This document shows, piece after piece, positions 34,710-43,158 of a stretch of DNA of 64,000 nucleotides (positions within the stretch are counted from its first letter, which is position 1; every line of letters begins with the position of its first letter). The position numbers and the translations under genes were made by a program. Source of the stretch: Kibdelosporangium sp040675465 (GTDB taxonomy: Bacteria; Actinomycetota; Actinomycetes; Mycobacteriales; Pseudonocardiaceae); the NCBI RefSeq assembly GCF_040675465.1, contig NZ_JBFAPA010000005.1, forward strand, positions 248,001 to 312,000, read 5' to 3'. Under the pieces are notes generated by a model. The model saw only the letters and a program-made list of their open reading frames with translations, searched no databases and was not told the DNA's origin.

Positions 34710-34823
34710 TCACGCGTGCGCTCCCAGATGGGCGAGGACGGCCAGGACACGGCGACGGCCGTCCTCGTCGGGCACGAGGTTGAGCTTGTCGAACAGGTGC
34801 CGCACATGGTCGTGAATTGAGTC
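34710..34823 (-). pseudogene. LuxR-type regulator C-terminal fragment
   Basis: The frame reads DSIHDHVRHLFDKLNLV then RRRVLAVLAHLGAHA and stop, closely resembling the last helices of a LuxR/GerE domain (IxDHxxxLFxKL). No upstream helix-turn-helix continues in frame. A palindrome starts at its 5' edge. It is probably the tail of a lost regulator. Confidence 0.5.
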
Positions 34824-34824
34824 T

Positions 34825-34844
34825 GTGAGCCCGCACGGGCTCAC
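34825..34844. repeat. Hairpin GTGAGCCCG-CA-CGGGCTCAC
   Basis: Perfect 9-bp arms with a two-base centre lie between the LuxR remnant and the flavin reductase gene. It could be a terminator or operator. The remaining gap 34845-35181 shows no gene; it includes the partly symmetrical GACTGTCCGGATAGGACGTC near 34993. Confidence 0.55.
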
Positions 34845-35181
34845 CCCCTTGTTCCCAGTCCCTGCGCGCGCCCGGCTTTCGCTGCGAGGCGCGCGTGCTC
34901 GGTCCAGCGGAGGTGCGGATGGCGCCGTCCACGTATCGCCTGCCCTCGTTGGACACCGCCGGTCAGCTCAACCGTCAAACGTCGACTGTAGACTGTCCGG
35001 ATAGGACGTCGATTCGATGCCCGGGTCGATCTCCCGCAGCCATCGACGACTCCCCGCTCTCGACGGTTTCCGCCCACCAGCGTCGGCCGGGCCGGGCGCT
35101 CGGACACATCGCCGATCTCATCGCAGTGGATGAGATCCTGTGGTCGCCAACGGACAACAGCTGATGATGGAGGACCACGCC

Positions 35182-35679
35182 ATGCCGTCGCCCGCCGCGG
35201 CACCGGACTTCGACTCCCTGGCCGGTCAGTTGGACTATCCGATGCTGATCGTCACGACGGCCGTTCAGGGCCGCAAGGCCGGGTGCCTGGTCGGCTTCGC
35301 GTCGCAGTGCAGCATCGACCCACCGCTGTTCATGGTGTGGTTGTCCAAGAAGAACCACACGTACCTCGTCGCGCGCTCCGCCGACCTGCTGGGGATCCAC
35401 TTCCCCACCCAGGACAACCTCGAGCTGGCCACGCTCTTCGGGTCCACCACGGGGTTCTCCACCGACAAGTTCGCCCGCTGCGCCTGGCACCAGGGGATCG
35501 AGGGGATTCCGCTGCTCACCGACTGCCCGAGCAGGTTCACCGGGCGGATCATCCAGCGGATCGACACCGGCGACCACGAAGGCGTCCTCGTCCGGCCGGC
35601 GTCGGTCGGCGCCACGCTGACGTCAGCGCAACTGGGATTCCAGCAGGTACGAGACCTCACCCCCGGCAACGAAGCCTGA
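35182..35679 (+). CDS. Flavin reductase-like (FMN-binding split barrel) protein
   Basis: The product is 165 residues. GRKAGCLVGFASQCSIDPPLF-like strands, HTYLVARSADLLGIHF and the ELATLFGSTTG stretch match the flavin_reduct family, which supplies reduced FMN to monooxygenases or uses flavin directly. ATG 35182 is preferred over ATGs at 35164/35167 because GGAGG lies eight bases before it. Confidence 0.85.
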   Translation: MPSPAAAPDFDSLAGQLDYPMLIVTTAVQGRKAGCLVGFASQCSIDPPLFMVWLSKKNHTYLVARSADLLGIHFPTQDNLELATLFGSTTGFSTDKFARCAWHQGIEGIPLLTDCPSRFTGRIIQRIDTGDHEGVLVRPASVGATLTSAQLGFQQVRDLTPGNEA

Positions 35680-35953
35680 CCGGAGACGTCAGGGGGCCGG
35701 TGCTCGCAGGATTAAGGCGGCCCCGCCGGCCCGCTGTTGGACCGACGAAGCCTGGCCGGACCACGCCACGACTTGCAAAACGGCCGGCCCAGCCTGTACA
35801 TGCGATATCCAGTACAGCCCGTGCCAAAACACTCAATTTCGGTATTGAACCTGAGACCGTTCCCTGCTTACCATCACCTTCCCGTTGAACCTCCAGCGGT
35901 TGCTGCAGGAAGCTCTTGACCGACAGTCGCCTGAGGTCGAGGCGGGAGGTTCG

Positions 35954-36688
35954 ATGCAGGGCAGTGACCAGGTCGTCGAACTGCTGGACGACGTGCGCGC
36001 CGCGATGAGGGACCTCACCTCCGCGTTGGAGGACGACTCGGGCGGCCCGCAGATCCTCACCACGATCTGCGCGGAGGCGGTACGGGTCGTGCCGGGTGCG
36101 GACATGGCCAGCATCACCGCCATCCGCGGCCAGCACGCCGAAACAGCCGCCTACACCGACGAGCGGGCCCTGAAGGTCGACGTCGCCCAGTACGAAGCGG
36201 GCCACGGGCCGTGCCTCGAGGCCGCCCGCACCGGACAGACGGTACGGCTGTCCATCGACACCGCGAGCGAGAAATGGCCGGACTTCGTCGCCTCGGCGAA
36301 GCTGCACGCGGTCCGCAGCTACCTCGCCGCACCACTGCGCGTGGACGACCGGCTCGCCGGCGCGATCAACCTGTTCGGCTTCGGCGACCACGGCTTCAAG
36401 GAAACCGACTCCAAGCTCCTCGAGCTCTACACCACCATCGTCGGATTCGGCCTGCGCACCAACCGGCGCTACCAGGAAACCCGGGCCGTCGCCACCAACC
36501 TCGAAGCGGCGATGCGCTCCCGCGCGGTGATCGAACAGGCCAAGGGCATCCTGATGGCGGTCCACAAGCTCACCGACGAGCAGGCCATGGACCGCCTCAT
36601 CAAGCAGTCCCAGCACCAGAACGTCAAACTGCGTGACGTGGCAGGCGAGTTCGTCCGCCGCATGTCCACCGCGCCAGACGGTGCCTGA
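35954..36688 (+). CDS. GAF-ANTAR transcription antitermination regulator
   Basis: The product is 244 residues. A GAF sensor domain (about 25-165; MASITAIRGQHAETAAYTDE, GHGPCLEAARTGQTV) is followed by an ANTAR RNA-binding domain (SRAVIEQAKGILMAVHKLTD to the end). ANTAR proteins bind paired hairpins in leader RNA and prevent termination. ATG 35954 has GGGAGG four bases ahead. The 274-bp region upstream (35680-35953) shows no gene. Confidence 0.92.
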   Translation: MQGSDQVVELLDDVRAAMRDLTSALEDDSGGPQILTTICAEAVRVVPGADMASITAIRGQHAETAAYTDERALKVDVAQYEAGHGPCLEAARTGQTVRLSIDTASEKWPDFVASAKLHAVRSYLAAPLRVDDRLAGAINLFGFGDHGFKETDSKLLELYTTIVGFGLRTNRRYQETRAVATNLEAAMRSRAVIEQAKGILMAVHKLTDEQAMDRLIKQSQHQNVKLRDVAGEFVRRMSTAPDGA

Positions 36689-36764
36689 GCCGGTCAACCC
36701 GGCCACAGGCGCACGTGGACACCGCACGCACACCCTTGAGGATGCCCGGCGTCCACCAGCCCGG

Positions 36765-37136
36765 CTACGCCACCAGGTCGCGCACAGCCGCGGACACGGA
36801 GCCGCGCACATCGAACAATTCGGCCAGACCGCTGAGCTCCAGGGGGCGCAGCACCGCGGGCGCCGTGGCCACCACGCGCAGCCGCGTGCTGGCCGACTCG
36901 GCCTGGTCGCGGGCCTGGATCAGCACCCGCAGGCCCGAAGATCCCCAGAACACCACGTTCAGCAGGTCCATCACCAGGCCGGGCGGGCGCGCGGTCAGCT
37001 CGTGCCGGACAGCCGACTCCAGTGGTTCGACGGACGACATGTCCACCTCGCCGGCGACGTGCACCACCGCGATCTGGGCCTGGTGGCTTGTTCTGACAGA
37101 GATGATAGAGGGGGTGGCGAATGTGTTGATGGTCAT
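36765..37136 (-). CDS. STAS-domain anti-sigma factor antagonist
   Basis: The product is 123 residues. VVHVAGEVDMSS and LVMDLLNVVFWGSSGLRVLI retain the serines that the other STAS protein at 23383 lacks, so phospho-regulation is possible. ATG 37136 has GAGGAG seven bases ahead. It converges on the GAF-ANTAR gene; the pair is typical of actinomycete stress signalling. Confidence 0.9.
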   Translation of the reverse strand: MTINTFATPSIISVRTSHQAQIAVVHVAGEVDMSSVEPLESAVRHELTARPPGLVMDLLNVVFWGSSGLRVLIQARDQAESASTRLRVVATAPAVLRPLELSGLAELFDVRGSVSAAVRDLVA

Positions 37137-37340
37137 CGGGCGCTCCTCAACAAGATGCAACCACGAAGGTCATGCACCCGGGAGGTGAGCGACATCGACC
37201 CGAACACACAAGGTCCGCAGCAACCGAGATCGCGGCCCGGCTGTCAGCTCAACCGCACCAGCTCTACGACGTCTAACCTGTCCAACACTACGGCCCTCCA
37301 CCCCCAGACCGCAAACTGCTACGCAGCGTGACGGGCGTGG

Positions 37341-37985
37341 TCATCCGGGTTTCCTGAGGAGGAGGCCGGTGTAGAGGCGGATCGCGGGTGGGCCGAAGCG
37401 GGGAATGCGGATCTCGCGCACGACGTCGAAGTGACGGCGCAGGGCGGGTTGGAGTTTCTGGCGGCGGTCGGCGTACTGGCTGGGGCTCTCGCCGGTGGTC
37501 ACGCGCAGGGCGAGGTCCCACAGCGGGGTGACGCCTGGGGTGACCACCGCGAAGACACCGCCGGGTTTGAGCACGCGCAGGATCTCCCGGCAGGCAGACT
37601 CGATGTCCGGTACGTACTCCAGGGCGCTGATGGTGACCGCGCAATCGAAGAAGTCGGCGTCGTAGGGCAGTGATTCGGCGGTGCCGCGGGTGAGATCGGC
37701 GTTGATGCCCTGCGCGGTGAGGTTGCGCTCCACTTCGGACAGATGTGGGTGCGGATCGATGCCATGCAGTTCGTCGCAGTGCGAGGCGAGCTCGGGCATG
37801 AACACCCCGCTGCCGTAGCCGATCTCCAGCAGGCGGCCGTAGGTGGTGCCCGCCAGGAGTTTGACGATGGTACGGAACCGCAGGCGTTGGACCGCACCGA
37901 GGAGCGGCCGGTAGTTCCAGTCCGGATGGTCTACCTCACTGGTCCGGACCAGCGCTGACGGCGGCAGAAGCCGAAGATCGGTCAT
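37341..37985 (-). CDS. Class I SAM-dependent methyltransferase, last gene of the glycolipid-type cluster
   Basis: The product is 214 residues. Motif I is GRLLEIGYGSGVFMPELA (about 50-67), then the acidic ELHGIDPH and CAVTISALEYVPD. UbiE-like small-molecule methyltransferase. Its start lies 50 bases inside the preceding EEP gene, with GGGAGG eight bases ahead of ATG 37985, so expression as part of the same operon is likely. The substrate may be the sugar or lipid made by the cluster. Confidence 0.85.
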   Translation of the reverse strand: MTDLRLLPPSALVRTSEVDHPDWNYRPLLGAVQRLRFRTIVKLLAGTTYGRLLEIGYGSGVFMPELASHCDELHGIDPHPHLSEVERNLTAQGINADLTRGTAESLPYDADFFDCAVTISALEYVPDIESACREILRVLKPGGVFAVVTPGVTPLWDLALRVTTGESPSQYADRRQKLQPALRRHFDVVREIRIPRFGPPAIRLYTGLLLRKPG

Positions 37986-38979
37986 GGTTGGTGCCTCCCA
38001 TGCAGATGTGCAGTTCCTGGGTACGGTGATCGGAGATGCCGTGCGGGTCGTGGAACTCGTACCGGTGGACGCGCAGGCCGCGGGTGAAGGTCCAGTCCAG
38101 TTGCCACAGGGCCATGCCGTGGGCCGGCCACGACGCCGGCCAGCACCGCCGGGCGGCGGAATTGGCGCTGGTGAGCCGGTTGCGCAGCCACCTGAGGTCC
38201 CCCATGGCGCCGGTGCTGTTGAAGTCGCCGGTCACCAGCACCGGGTTCGGGTTGGCCTCGATGTCCGCCCGCAGGCCGTCGAACTGCGCCTTCCGGTGCA
38301 GGTTGCGTTGCCGCAGGCGGGTGTAGAAGTCGCGGGTGAACACCTTGTCATCGCGGACGAACTGGACCGGGATGTGCACGTTGTAGACAGACAGGATGCC
38401 GTTGTCCAGCTGAATGTCAGTACGGAGCATCTTGATCGTGTCGTACTCCGTACGCCACGACGTGCCGGTGGTCGGCGGGCTGACGATCGGGAACCGCGAC
38501 AGCGTGACCAGTTCACCGGCGGCCGCGATGTGATACTCAGGAAATTCGGTGTCCAACCGGAGATCCGCGACCGGTCGCGGATCGACGTGCACGCCGTGCA
38601 GGCACTCCTGCAGGACGTAGATGTCGGCGTTCTTCGCCTTCAGGAACTCGTACAAACCCTTGGCGGTGTCCGCCTGATCCCAGTACTCGGTGTTCCACGA
38701 CAGCACCCGCACAGCGCCAGGGCCCGAGGCCGACCGCACGAGCCCATGGCGATTCAGTCCACTGTGGCCAACACCGAGCAGCCCTGCTGACAAGGCCACA
38801 GCTGTGGTCCAGTGCTGCGCGGCCGGAACCGAGATGGCCAACAGGACCAGCGGCACCGCTACATAGCTCACCGGCGGGATCAGGTCGGGCAACAGCCACA
38901 ACCAGAACCGGCCGGAGAACAACCGGTGCAGCACAACGAACACGAGCCACGCCAGGGCAAACCCCAACAGCACGTTCAT
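37936..38979 (-). CDS. Membrane-anchored EEP-family phosphoesterase with intact active-site motifs
   Basis: The product is 347 residues. Three membrane helices (about 3-20, 27-50, 57-75) precede an endonuclease/exonuclease/phosphatase domain. All core motifs are present: SWN (N96), LQE (E125), GDFN (D252, N254) and SDH (D317, H318). Family members cleave phosphodiesters or phosphomonoesters with Mg2+; membrane attachment suggests a lipid-linked substrate. ATG 38979 overlaps the stop of the GT2 gene before it (ATGA). Confidence 0.88.
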   Translation of the reverse strand: MNVLLGFALAWLVFVVLHRLFSGRFWLWLLPDLIPPVSYVAVPLVLLAISVPAAQHWTTAVALSAGLLGVGHSGLNRHGLVRSASGPGAVRVLSWNTEYWDQADTAKGLYEFLKAKNADIYVLQECLHGVHVDPRPVADLRLDTEFPEYHIAAAGELVTLSRFPIVSPPTTGTSWRTEYDTIKMLRTDIQLDNGILSVYNVHIPVQFVRDDKVFTRDFYTRLRQRNLHRKAQFDGLRADIEANPNPVLVTGDFNSTGAMGDLRWLRNRLTSANSAARRCWPASWPAHGMALWQLDWTFTRGLRVHRYEFHDPHGISDHRTQELHICMGGTNHDRSSASAAVSAGPDQ

Positions 38980-39995
38980 GTGCGCGCCCGTTCGGTGACC
39001 GGGGCCGAATCGTAGAGCCGGCGGAAACGGGGCGATGCCAGCCATTGCAGCATGCCGGTCGCGAGCCCGCCGATGATCGTGAGGTTCACCAGGAAATGCA
39101 CACCGGCGAAGAACAACGTGAAAGGCAGCCCTCGGCGCGCCAGCACGAACCGGTACATCCGGGCGTCGCAGGCGAGCGAACCGGCGAGCAGCAGCGCGGG
39201 AAGCGCGAGCCACACCGGCCCGAGGAGCAGCGCAACCGGAAGCGTGAGAACGGCGAGCGCCGCGAACACGCTACTGCCCGCCCGCGCTGGGGTCTCATAC
39301 CCCTGCGCGAACCGCTTCCTCCTGGTGTACAGCGGAACCCGGGCGCGAACGCGATGGAAGAGCTTGCCGAGCAAGGGACTCAACAAGTGGTCGTGGTCGA
39401 GCTTGCCGGTCACGGCCGACGTGCTGACCATCCGGTGGCTCTGGGCGAGCCGGTTGCCGTAGTCGACCTCCTCCGTCAGCCGCAGGCGCGGGTTGAACGG
39501 TCCGACCTCGCGGAACACCTTGGCGCGGATGGCGAACATCGCCGAGAACAGGAACGAGACCTCTCCCTCCGAGGCCACGCACCAGTAGTGGTGTTGCAGG
39601 GCACGGTATTCCTCCACCCGGCTGTCGATGGTCAACGGCTCGGCATCGTCGATCCCGCACACCGCACCGAGATCCGGATCCGCCTCCAGCAACGCGACCG
39701 CGTTGGCCACCGCGTCGGGGGCGAGCGCACCGTCCGAGTCGACGAAGAACAGGAACTGACCGCTGGCCCACTCGGCGCCTCGGTTGCGGGCCACCGACGG
39801 ACCTTCGTTGCGCTCGTTGCGAAGTACCGTCACACCGGCCGACTCCGCGATCCGCACCGAGTCGTCCGTGCTGGCGTCGTCCACGACGACGATTTCCAGC
39901 GGGGCATAGGTTTGCTGCTTGATGGCCGCCAGGCACAGCGGCAACGACTGGGCATGGTTGTAGTTGGGCACAATGACAGTGGCCAGTGCGGGCAT
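38976..39995 (-). CDS. GT2 family glycosyltransferase with C-terminal membrane helices
   Basis: The product is 339 residues. The GT-A domain has TVIVPNYNHAQSL, VVVDDAST and the metal-binding DSD at 86-88, then TEEVDYG near the catalytic-base position. The C-terminal part holds three or four hydrophobic helices and the phrase RMYRFVLARRGLPF shared with the paralogue at 43159. It likely transfers a sugar to a lipid or from a polyprenyl carrier at the inner membrane face. It starts 7 bases after the EEP pseudoenzyme gene. Confidence 0.9.
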   Translation of the reverse strand: MPALATVIVPNYNHAQSLPLCLAAIKQQTYAPLEIVVVDDASTDDSVRIAESAGVTVLRNERNEGPSVARNRGAEWASGQFLFFVDSDGALAPDAVANAVALLEADPDLGAVCGIDDAEPLTIDSRVEEYRALQHHYWCVASEGEVSFLFSAMFAIRAKVFREVGPFNPRLRLTEEVDYGNRLAQSHRMVSTSAVTGKLDHDHLLSPLLGKLFHRVRARVPLYTRRKRFAQGYETPARAGSSVFAALAVLTLPVALLLGPVWLALPALLLAGSLACDARMYRFVLARRGLPFTLFFAGVHFLVNLTIIGGLATGMLQWLASPRFRRLYDSAPVTERART

Positions 39996-40002
39996 GGCGT
40001 CC

Positions 40003-41301
40003 TCACTTGGAGTGCAGTGACACGACGACGTCCTGGAGATGGCGGCTGGACAGTCCGTGCGGCGAGACGAGATCGTAGGAGTGGATGCCGATGCCGGGCG
40101 ACGTGAACGTCCAGTCCATCCGCCACAGCGGCAACCCGAAGAACGTCAGCGACACCGGGTAGAGCGACCGATCGGCCCGCCCGGCGTCCTTGAAGCCGTC
40201 GAACCCGTCGCGGTCGCCGGTGTTCGGCAGGAGGTTGAGGTTGCCCGCGATGATCACCGGATGGGGATTCGCGCGGACGTCGGCGAGCAGCCGGTCCACC
40301 TGCTGCCGTCTGCCCTCCGCCAGCCCGCGGATGTCCGCGAAGAACGCCGGGGTGAGCGGCATGACGTGCAGGAAGTACCGATCGTAGAAGAACGCGTTGT
40401 AGACCGACAGGATCCGGCCGTTCACATCGAGATCGGTGCGCAGCGCCCCGAAGCGCCAGCCCGCGAGGAACCAGATGTTCTGCGTTCCCGGCGGCTGAAC
40501 CGGGTTCGTCTCCAGCGGAACCTGTGCCACGATGGGAAAGCGCGAGATCGTGAGCAGGCCGCCGATAGTGGCGAACCGGTAGCCGGGGAACTCACGGCGC
40601 AGCCGGTCGGCATCCCGCACCAGTTCCCCGGTCTCCGGTCCACTGTGGGCATAGCTCTGCAGGAGGTACACATCCGCGCGCCGCTCGGTCAGGAACTCGA
40701 AGAACCCATCGGCGCCCGAGTCCCACTGCAGTGTGTCCCAGGAAACGATGTGCAGGGCGCCGGGCGGCGCAGGCCCATCCGTCACTCCCCCGGTGAACGC
40801 CGCCGCGTTGATACCCGACTGCCCTGCCCCAAGAACCAGCGCGGCGGTCGTGAGCACCGCGGCCGCGACGCCGACTCGCCGAGTGCGCAATGAGCGCCGG
40901 ACCCACAGCACCGCAAGGATGACCAGCAAAGCCACCGGCATCAGCACGAACAACAGCGGCGGCATGAGGTCCGGCAACACCCAGAGCCAGGTCCGGCCGG
41001 ACAGCAGGAGATGCAGCGACACCAGCAGCACCAGGGCGATCGAGCCGCCCAGCAGCTGTCTGTCCATTCGGGACAGTCTGGTCCGGCTGAGCGCGAGCAG
41101 CACCAGTGCGGCGAGCACCAGCGGAGGTCCGGCGAAGAACAGCAGTGGCGGCAACGGGTTCGGGATGCCACCGAACCAGTAGTCGCCGGTGATCAGCTGG
41201 TTGACCGAGGTGGCGACGAGCCACAGGGCCAGGACCGCCAGCAGCGCCCGCCCGGTCCATCGCCACACCCGGGGTCGTTCGGCGGAGTCGGTGGTGGTCA
41301 T
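40003..41301 (-). CDS. Membrane-anchored EEP-family pseudoenzyme
   Basis: The product is 432 residues. Four or five N-terminal helices (about 18-36, 50-71, 84-102, 110-133, 143-160) precede an EEP-fold domain clearly paralogous to the protein at 37936. Every catalytic motif is altered: SWN to SWD (D189), LQE to LQS (S216), GDFN to GNLN (N354), SDH to SSRH (418-421). It is therefore probably inactive as a hydrolase and may act as a partner or binding subunit of its active relative. ATG 41301 overlaps the upstream stop (ATGA). Confidence 0.82.
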   Translation of the reverse strand: MTTTDSAERPRVWRWTGRALLAVLALWLVATSVNQLITGDYWFGGIPNPLPPLLFFAGPPLVLAALVLLALSRTRLSRMDRQLLGGSIALVLLVSLHLLLSGRTWLWVLPDLMPPLLFVLMPVALLVILAVLWVRRSLRTRRVGVAAAVLTTAALVLGAGQSGINAAAFTGGVTDGPAPPGALHIVSWDTLQWDSGADGFFEFLTERRADVYLLQSYAHSGPETGELVRDADRLRREFPGYRFATIGGLLTISRFPIVAQVPLETNPVQPPGTQNIWFLAGWRFGALRTDLDVNGRILSVYNAFFYDRYFLHVMPLTPAFFADIRGLAEGRRQQVDRLLADVRANPHPVIIAGNLNLLPNTGDRDGFDGFKDAGRADRSLYPVSLTFFGLPLWRMDWTFTSPGIGIHSYDLVSPHGLSSRHLQDVVVSLHSK

Positions 41302-42197
41302 CGGACCTCGAGCCAGAACGATGTGGGCTTGTACTTCTCGGTGAAGCCGATCCGGGGCCACAGCGGGTCGAGCAAACTACGCAGCTGCTCGTCGCCGTCG
41401 ACGAACGCGTTGGGCAGCACGACGTCGAACCGGGCGGGCTCCGCGAGCAGGAAGGCGGCCAGCAGGTACTGCTCGGAGTAGTACCGATAGCGCCACTCCA
41501 GCGGATAGTCCTTGGGCAGCGCGATGTCGTGGATGTGCACGAGCACTCCGGGCCGCAGCAGCGGAAGGATCTCGAAGAAGAACACCGTTACGTCCGAGCC
41601 CGTGAAGACCCGGTGCGAGCCGTCGAGGAACACGATGTCGCCCGCTTCCAGCCCGGCGAAGACCTCGACGTCCGTGTCCTCGAGGCGATCGCGGATCACG
41701 TTGTCGCACAACAGGTCGACCTGTGCCCGTGGGTGCGGGTCGATGGACGTGATCGCGGTGCGCAGGCAGTGGTCGCCGATGGCGCGCCGCGCGAACTTCG
41801 TGGAGTTGCCGGAGCCGATCTCCAGGTAGCGCTTGGGATTGCGCTCGGCGAGCAGGCCGTACAGCGCGATCGCGTCCAGGGCGGGCAGCCAGCCGTTGTC
41901 CCAGTACGGTTTGTGACCGTCCCGGCTGCCGTACACGGGAATCTTGGCCAGCTGGTCGGCCAGCTCCACGAAACCGGTGAGCCGGTCGGCATAGCTCGCC
42001 CGGTTCTTCTCGATCATCGCCGTGATCCCGGGATGCTCCGGCCGGGCGAGCGGGCGGACCCGGTGGTCGACGAAGATCGGCCGGCGCAGCCCGAACGCGG
42101 CCAGCACCAGGCCGTGCAGCGTCGGGTGCCGTTCCAGCCATTGCAGCGGCCGGTTGATGGCCGGCATGGCACGCAACAGTTCCACCTTGTCCATCAT
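41298..42197 (-). CDS. Class I SAM-dependent methyltransferase
   Basis: The product is 299 residues. Motif I is RYLEIGSGNSTKFA (123-136); TAITSIDPHPRA and DIVFLDGSHRV follow. The type resembles Methyltransf_24 sugar or cephalosporin-hydroxylase-like O-methyltransferases found in glycan clusters. ATG 42197 overlaps the upstream flippase gene stop (ATGATGG); a second ATG follows at once. Confidence 0.85.
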   Translation of the reverse strand: MMDKVELLRAMPAINRPLQWLERHPTLHGLVLAAFGLRRPIFVDHRVRPLARPEHPGITAMIEKNRASYADRLTGFVELADQLAKIPVYGSRDGHKPYWDNGWLPALDAIALYGLLAERNPKRYLEIGSGNSTKFARRAIGDHCLRTAITSIDPHPRAQVDLLCDNVIRDRLEDTDVEVFAGLEAGDIVFLDGSHRVFTGSDVTVFFFEILPLLRPGVLVHIHDIALPKDYPLEWRYRYYSEQYLLAAFLLAEPARFDVVLPNAFVDGDEQLRSLLDPLWPRIGFTEKYKPTSFWLEVR

Positions 42198-43153
42198 GAG
42201 GAACCCCCTTTCGGTCCGGGCTTGACGGTCCACCCGAGCAGCCCGAGGACAACAGCCGTCGAGGCCAGATCCCCGACGGTGAGCACGACCCGGTTGAGCA
42301 CGACCACGGTGACCAGGTCCGGCCCGGACACCAGCGTGGCCAGAGTGAGGCCGAGGATGACGTCGCGGACCCCCAGCCCGGACGGCATCACCACGGCGAG
42401 CATCCCGGCGAGCATGGACAGCGCGAACCCGCCGACCCCAATGAGGACGGCCGGGCCGATCGGTGCGCCGAACGCCACGGTGAGCAGTGTGACCGACAGC
42501 CCGGTGACCACCCATCCGGCCGCGCTCAAGCCGGTCGCGACGAGCAGCGTTCCCCTGTCGGGCAATGGAAACGCACCGGCATCCCGGCGGCGCGACACCC
42601 GCCTGACGCCCCGGAACGCGGCCGCCAGCAGGCGTGGCGAGACGAGCGGAACCAGAGCGGCGAGCAGGACCGGCAACAGGATCCACCAGACCGGGTCGGC
42701 CGCCACCAGCCGCGGCAACGCGAGCAGCCCGACCGCCATCCCGGCCACCAGGCCGAGCACCTGGCTCGCGAGGTAGGCCCCGGCCATCCGAGCCGGTGGC
42801 GCGCCAAGGGGTTTGGCCGCCACTGCGTGCGCGAGCGCCGGCCACACCCCGCCGGGCAGGTACCGCGCCAGCCCGGCGAGGAAGAACACCCGGACCGCGC
42901 TGACCAGAGGCAGACGTACGTCGAGCTTGGTCAGCAGTACCCGCCAGGCAAAGAACCCTGGTATGCCGCCGGCGATCCCGAGCAGCGTGGCGAGCACGGC
43001 GCTGGCCCAGCCGACCGTGCGCAGGCTCGTGCCCAGTCCGTCGCGCACGCGCCAGAGTTGATACGCGAGAAACCCGAACGCCAGCACGTACGCGGCCGCT
43101 TTCAGTGCACGCCGATACCGCGTTGGGGCCTTCTCCTCCAGTGTCGACACCAT
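42194..43153 (-). CDS. UPF0104/lysylphosphatidylglycerol-flippase-like membrane protein
   Basis: The product is 319 residues with about eight membrane helices. Family landmarks are FLAGLARYLPGGVWP, an ARMAGAYLASQVLGLVAGM stretch and the late MPSGLGVRDVILG. Related proteins move lipids or lipid-linked sugars across membranes. In this cluster it is the best candidate for flipping the product. ATG 43153 follows the preceding GT2 gene stop by five bases. Confidence 0.88.
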   Translation of the reverse strand: MVSTLEEKAPTRYRRALKAAAYVLAFGFLAYQLWRVRDGLGTSLRTVGWASAVLATLLGIAGGIPGFFAWRVLLTKLDVRLPLVSAVRVFFLAGLARYLPGGVWPALAHAVAAKPLGAPPARMAGAYLASQVLGLVAGMAVGLLALPRLVAADPVWWILLPVLLAALVPLVSPRLLAAAFRGVRRVSRRRDAGAFPLPDRGTLLVATGLSAAGWVVTGLSVTLLTVAFGAPIGPAVLIGVGGFALSMLAGMLAVVMPSGLGVRDVILGLTLATLVSGPDLVTVVVLNRVVLTVGDLASTAVVLGLLGWTVKPGPKGGSS

Positions 43154-43158
43154 CGCCG

